A stretch of DNA of 7,816 bases from Nitrospirota bacterium (GTDB taxonomy: Bacteria > Nitrospirota > CAKKRA01 > 9FT-COMBO-42-15), in contig JACRON010000187.1 of the NCBI GenBank assembly GCA_016214425.1, positions 1-7,816 on the forward strand. The letters are read 5' to 3'. The notes below the pieces were generated by a model. That model was not told the origin of the DNA. It saw nothing but the letters and a program-made list of their open reading frames with translations, and searched no databases. The position numbers were made by a program, and so were the translations under genes. Shown one piece after another: positions 5,100-7,816 of this stretch. Position 1 is the first letter of the stretch; every line of letters starts with the position of its first letter.

Positions 5100-7531
5100 A
5101 AGAACCGATTGAAATAGAAGAGGAACAGCAGATTGCAATACCAGGCAGGCTGCCGCTTTTACCGGTAAGGGATATAGTCATATTTCCCTATATGGTGCTT
5201 CCATTATTTGTTGGCCGCGAGATGTCCATTAAGGCTATAGAGGATGCCCTTGCAGGAAACAGGATGATATTTCTTGTTGCCCAGAAATCACTGGATGTGG
5301 AGAATCCTGAATCAAAAGACATTTATAACATTGGAACAGTGGGCATGATAATGAGGATGCTTAAGCTTCCTGACGGCCGCATAAAGATACTCGTACAGGG
5401 CATTGCTAAGGCAAGGATATTAGAGTATGTCCAGAGAGAGCCTTACTATCAGGTAAATATTGAACGGATAGCAGAGGAGAGGGTTCCTGAGATTACATTG
5501 GAGATAGAGGCCCTGATGCGCACTATAAAGGAGCAGGTGGAGAGGATGATTACCCTCGGCAAGATAATCATCCCCGATATAATGGTTGTTGTTGAGAATA
5601 TAGAAGACCCTGGAAGGCTGGCAGATATTATTGTGTCAAATCTGGGATTAAAGGTAGAGGCTGCACAGGAGGTGCTTGAGATTATAAGTCCTGTGATAAG
5701 ATTAAAGAAGGTAAATGAGATATTAAATAAAGAGCTTGAACTCCTCTCCATGCAGCAGAAGATCCAGGCAGAGGCAAGGGGCGAGATTGACAAGACACAG
5801 AGGGAATACTACTTAAGGGAGCAGCTTAAGGCCATTCAGAAGGAGCTTGGCGAGGTAGATGACAGGGCAGAGGAGGTAAGTGAATTCAGAAAGCGCATAG
5901 AAGAGGCAAAGATGCCTGAAAAGGTGGCTAAGGAGGCTGAGAAGCAGCTTAAGCGGCTTGAGAAGATGCACCCTGATACTGCCGAGGCATCTACAGTAAG
6001 GACATATCTTGAATGGCTTGTTGAGCTTCCATGGAGCAGGAGCACAAAGGATAATCTTGATATAAAGGCAGCCTCAAAGGTATTGAATGCAGATCACTAT
6101 GATTTAGAAAAGGTAAAGGAAAGGATCCTTGAATATCTTGGCGTAAGAAAACTGAAGGAGAAGATGAAGGGTCCTATACTCTGCTTTGTCGGACCTCCGG
6201 GTGTTGGCAAGACATCGCTTGGAAGGTCTATTGCAAGGTCTCTCGGCAGGGAATTTGTCCGCATATCCCTCGGAGGCATCAGGGATGAGGCAGAAATAAG
6301 GGGCCACAGAAGAACTTATGTTGGCGCTTTGCCAGGCAGAATTATTCAGGGGATTAAGCAGGCAGATTCCAGAAACCCTGTGTTTATGTTAGATGAGGTG
6401 GATAAGATAGGCGCTGATTACAGGGGCGACCCGTCAGCAGCGCTTTTAGAAGTGCTTGACCCGGAGCAGAACAATGCATTCAGCGACCATTATCTCGGCG
6501 TGCCCTTTGACCTTTCTGATGTAATGTTTATTACAACTGCAAATATCATTGACCCAATTCCAGCGGCATTAAAGGACAGGATGGAGGTTATTGAGCTTTC
6601 TGGCTATACAGAAGAGGAGAAGGCAGGGATTGCAAGAAACTTCCTGATTCCAAAACAGCTTGAAGAGCATGGGATTACTGAAAAGAATGTGATTATCTCT
6701 GACACAGCATTAAAGCAGCTTATATCGCAATACACAAGGGAGGCAGGGGTAAGGAACCTTGAAAGGGAGATAGCAAATGTCTTCAGAAAGGTTGCTAAGA
6801 TGATTGCTGAGGGAAAGGTGAAGCGCTATCAGATCTCACCTCCTAATCTCCACAAATATCTTGGCGTGCCAAAATTCCTGCCAGAGGTGGAGCAGGAAAA
6901 GGATACTATCGGCGTAGCAACAGGGCTTGCATGGACAGAGGCAGGCGGCGACATAATATATGTTGAGGCGACTATTATGAAGGGCAAAGGCAGCCTTACG
7001 CTCACAGGACATCTTGGCGATGTAATGAAAGAATCGGCACAGGCTGCATTAAGCTATATCCGTTCTGCAGCAAAGAGCCTTGACATTAAGGATGATGCTT
7101 TTTCCAAATACGATATCCATATCCATGTCCCTGCAGGAGCAATACCAAAGGACGGGCCTTCTGCAGGCATAACAATGGCCTCTGCAATTGCATCAGTATT
7201 CACAGGGGTGCCGCTTGATAAAGAGGTGGCAATGACAGGAGAGATTACATTAAGGGGCAGGGTCCTTCCAATCGGCGGCTTAAAAGAAAAGGCGCTTGCA
7301 GCAAGGAGGTTTGGCATTAAGACTGTGATATTGCCGAAGAGAAACGAAAAAGACTTAGAGGATGTGCCGAAGAATGTGCGCAAAAATATGAATTTTGTTT
7401 TTGTAGAAAGTATGAATGATGTGCTAAAAGCTGCGCTTAAGAAAAAGAGGTCTGCAAGAGAAAGGATGATGCCCCCTGTTGCAAAGAGGGCAGTAAAGAG
7501 GCTGCCGGCTATTAGCACTGCTATACATTAA
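5096..7531 (+). CDS. lon: ATP-dependent protease Lon (endopeptidase La)
   Basis: A complete 811-residue LonA-type protease that unfolds and degrades damaged and some regulatory proteins in the cytoplasm as a hexamer. The N-terminal substrate-binding domain begins with LPLLPVRDIVIFPYMVLPLFVGR (from residue 19) and continues to about 210, followed by a long helical linker (NKELELLSMQ, REYYLREQLKAIQKELGE). The AAA+ module has Walker A GPPGVGKT at 366-373, Walker B VFMLDEVDK at 429-437, and later FITTAN and the arginine-containing TREAGVRNLERE block. The C-terminal protease domain has the catalytic serine in PKDGPSAG (Ser689) and the catalytic lysine in IGGLKEK (Lys730), with MTGEITLRG between. 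Nothing essential is missing. A basic tail of about 30 residues (KKKRSARERMMPPVAKR) extends past the conserved domain. The GTG start is fixed by a strong ribosome-binding site and overlaps the stop of the hsp20 remnant, so lon was probably coupled to hsp20. No terminator is evident after it. Confidence 0.97.
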   Translation: MKEPIEIEEEQQIAIPGRLPLLPVRDIVIFPYMVLPLFVGREMSIKAIEDALAGNRMIFLVAQKSLDVENPESKDIYNIGTVGMIMRMLKLPDGRIKILVQGIAKARILEYVQREPYYQVNIERIAEERVPEITLEIEALMRTIKEQVERMITLGKIIIPDIMVVVENIEDPGRLADIIVSNLGLKVEAAQEVLEIISPVIRLKKVNEILNKELELLSMQQKIQAEARGEIDKTQREYYLREQLKAIQKELGEVDDRAEEVSEFRKRIEEAKMPEKVAKEAEKQLKRLEKMHPDTAEASTVRTYLEWLVELPWSRSTKDNLDIKAASKVLNADHYDLEKVKERILEYLGVRKLKEKMKGPILCFVGPPGVGKTSLGRSIARSLGREFVRISLGGIRDEAEIRGHRRTYVGALPGRIIQGIKQADSRNPVFMLDEVDKIGADYRGDPSAALLEVLDPEQNNAFSDHYLGVPFDLSDVMFITTANIIDPIPAALKDRMEVIELSGYTEEEKAGIARNFLIPKQLEEHGITEKNVIISDTALKQLISQYTREAGVRNLEREIANVFRKVAKMIAEGKVKRYQISPPNLHKYLGVPKFLPEVEQEKDTIGVATGLAWTEAGGDIIYVEATIMKGKGSLTLTGHLGDVMKESAQAALSYIRSAAKSLDIKDDAFSKYDIHIHVPAGAIPKDGPSAGITMASAIASVFTGVPLDKEVAMTGEITLRGRVLPIGGLKEKALAARRFGIKTVILPKRNEKDLEDVPKNVRKNMNFVFVESMNDVLKAALKKKRSARERMMPPVAKRAVKRLPAISTAIH

Positions 7532-7567
7532 TAAAAATAAAAGTTCGGAATTTGTTATATTTTTGTC

Positions 7568-7597
7568 TTGACAGGCTGATAACCTGTGTAGTAATAT
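7568..7597 (+). promoter_or_regulatory. Promoter of the cobalamin-riboswitch transcript
   Basis: A perfect -35 TTGACA at 7568-7573 is followed 18 bases later by TAATAT (7592-7597, 4 of 6 matches to TATAAT). Transcription would start near 7604, just before the riboswitch P1 stem at 7606. The close agreement between predicted start and aptamer edge raises confidence. The spacer holds an inverted repeat, ACAGG at 7571-7575 and CCTGT at 7583-7587. Confidence 0.6.
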
Positions 7598-7602
7598 TCG
7601 TT

Positions 7603-7768
7603 ATGTTTCAGCATCCCGGAACACGGTGTGAATCCGTGGCGGTCCCGCCGCTGTAATCGGTGAGGCCCTTCACTAAAAGGCTTAAATGCCTGCCACTGCC
7701 GGAGTAAACTCCAGCGGGAAGGATGTGAAAGGCTGATGACCCGAGAGCCAGAAGACCTGCTGGAATGA
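7603..7768 (+). ncRNA. Cobalamin (vitamin B12) riboswitch aptamer
   Basis: The conserved core of the Cobalamin riboswitch class is present in order: GGTGTGAATCC at 7625-7635, inside a short CACGG/CCGTG stem; GGCGGTCCCGCCGCTGTAA at 7638-7656; a CCACTGCC...GCGGGAAGG arm (7693-7722) capped by a GGAG-TAAA-CTCC hairpin; GATGACCCGAGAGCC at 7735-7749; and the B12 box AGCCAGAAGACCTGC at 7746-7760. The closing P1 helix can be drawn as TTTCAGCA (7606-7613) with TGCTGGAA (7758-7765), eight pairs with one G-U. Such RNAs bind adenosylcobalamin or related forms and usually repress B12 or cobalt uptake or synthesis genes. The orientation is forward, so the target lies to the right, beyond the window. Exact edges are approximate. 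Confidence 0.95.
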
Positions 7769-7784
7769 AAAAAAATAGATAACA

Positions 7785-7809
7785 CGGAATCTGATGGCAA
7801 AGGGTTCCG
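7785..7809 (+). promoter_or_regulatory. Riboswitch expression platform: hairpin hiding a ribosome-binding site
   Basis: CGGAATCT (7785-7792) can pair with GGGTTCCG (7802-7809), eight pairs including G-U wobbles, with a 9-base loop. The right arm contains the AGGG ribosome-binding site located 5 bases before an ATG at 7810. Forming the hairpin would block translation, the usual OFF state of translational cobalamin riboswitches. No T-tract follows, which argues against a terminator, though the window ends 7 bases later. Confidence 0.5.
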
Positions 7810-7816
7810 ATGGACT
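7810..7816 (+). CDS. Possible start of the B12-riboswitch-controlled gene (edge, product unknown)
   Basis: ATG at 7810-7812 follows an AAAGGG ribosome-binding site by 5 bases and comes directly after the sequestering hairpin. Only ATG GAC T is visible, so nothing can be said about the product. Targets of such riboswitches are usually TonB-type B12 receptors (BtuB), cobalt transporters (CbiM) or cobalamin synthesis genes. The start is inferred from context. Confidence 0.3.

Noticed and set aside
7054..7518. A 154-codon open frame on the minus strand inside lon.
   Set aside because: It lies wholly opposite the conserved protease domain of lon, has a low-complexity serine/phenylalanine-rich translation and no ribosome-binding site; it is a shadow frame.
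7765..7782. Mini open frame ATG AAA AAA AAT AGA TAA just after the riboswitch.
   Set aside because: Five codons in an A-rich linker; its start lies in the P1 helix and there is no ribosome-binding site, so no support for a leader peptide.
7555..7800. An 81-codon minus-strand open frame at the right end.
   Set aside because: It is antisense to the cobalamin riboswitch, whose structured RNA explains the sequence; the translation resembles no protein I recognise.
1..7816. CRISPR arrays, tRNA or rRNA genes, transposases or attachment sites.
   Set aside because: No spaced direct repeats, tRNA-like cloverleaf, rRNA segment or transposase-like protein was seen on either strand.

Overview
The window looks like a chromosomal stretch of a Gram-negative bacterium of moderate, slightly AT-rich composition. 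It holds an outer-membrane barrel protein, an exosortase (XrtA/PEP-CTERM)-type exopolysaccharide locus, GalU, Lon and a cobalamin riboswitch. ATA and AGG codons are common. Together this suggests Nitrospirota or a deltaproteobacterium-like lineage, probably uncultured. That placement is inference from gene content and protein style, not from a marker gene.

Layout, all on the + strand. Positions 1-3791 are the end of an exopolysaccharide (EPS) operon: the C-terminus of an outer-membrane beta-barrel protein, a Wzz-type chain-length determinant, a broken CpsD/CapB-type tyrosine autokinase, and a polyprenyl-phosphate sugar-1-phosphate transferase. A short gap with a likely promoter leads to galU (3874-4743), which makes the UDP-glucose such pathways consume. 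A 13-bp perfect palindrome (4774-4810) separates galU from a heat-shock pair: a broken Hsp20 gene whose surviving stop overlaps the GTG start of a complete lon gene (5096-7531). The window ends with a promoter, a cobalamin riboswitch (about 7603-7768), and a hairpin that would bury the ribosome-binding site of a gene starting at 7810, only two codons of which are visible.

How the genes fit together: the sugar transferase would load the first sugar phosphate onto the lipid carrier, the Wzz-like protein and its kinase partner would control chain length and export, and the barrel protein probably sits at the outer-membrane end. GalU supplies activated glucose. Hsp20 and Lon form a protein-quality-control pair. 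The riboswitch belongs to an unrelated downstream unit, probably cobalamin or cobalt uptake or B12 synthesis.

The most notable result is that two genes, the tyrosine kinase and hsp20, carry the same kind of lesion. The beginning and the extreme end of each are recognisable, but a central block is missing and the two halves are in different frames. In both, the missing length must be 2 modulo 3 if the ancestor was intact. This is either genuine gene decay or a local assembly artefact. I found no convincing evidence of an undescribed biological system; the rest is recognisable family biology with some interesting regulatory architecture.
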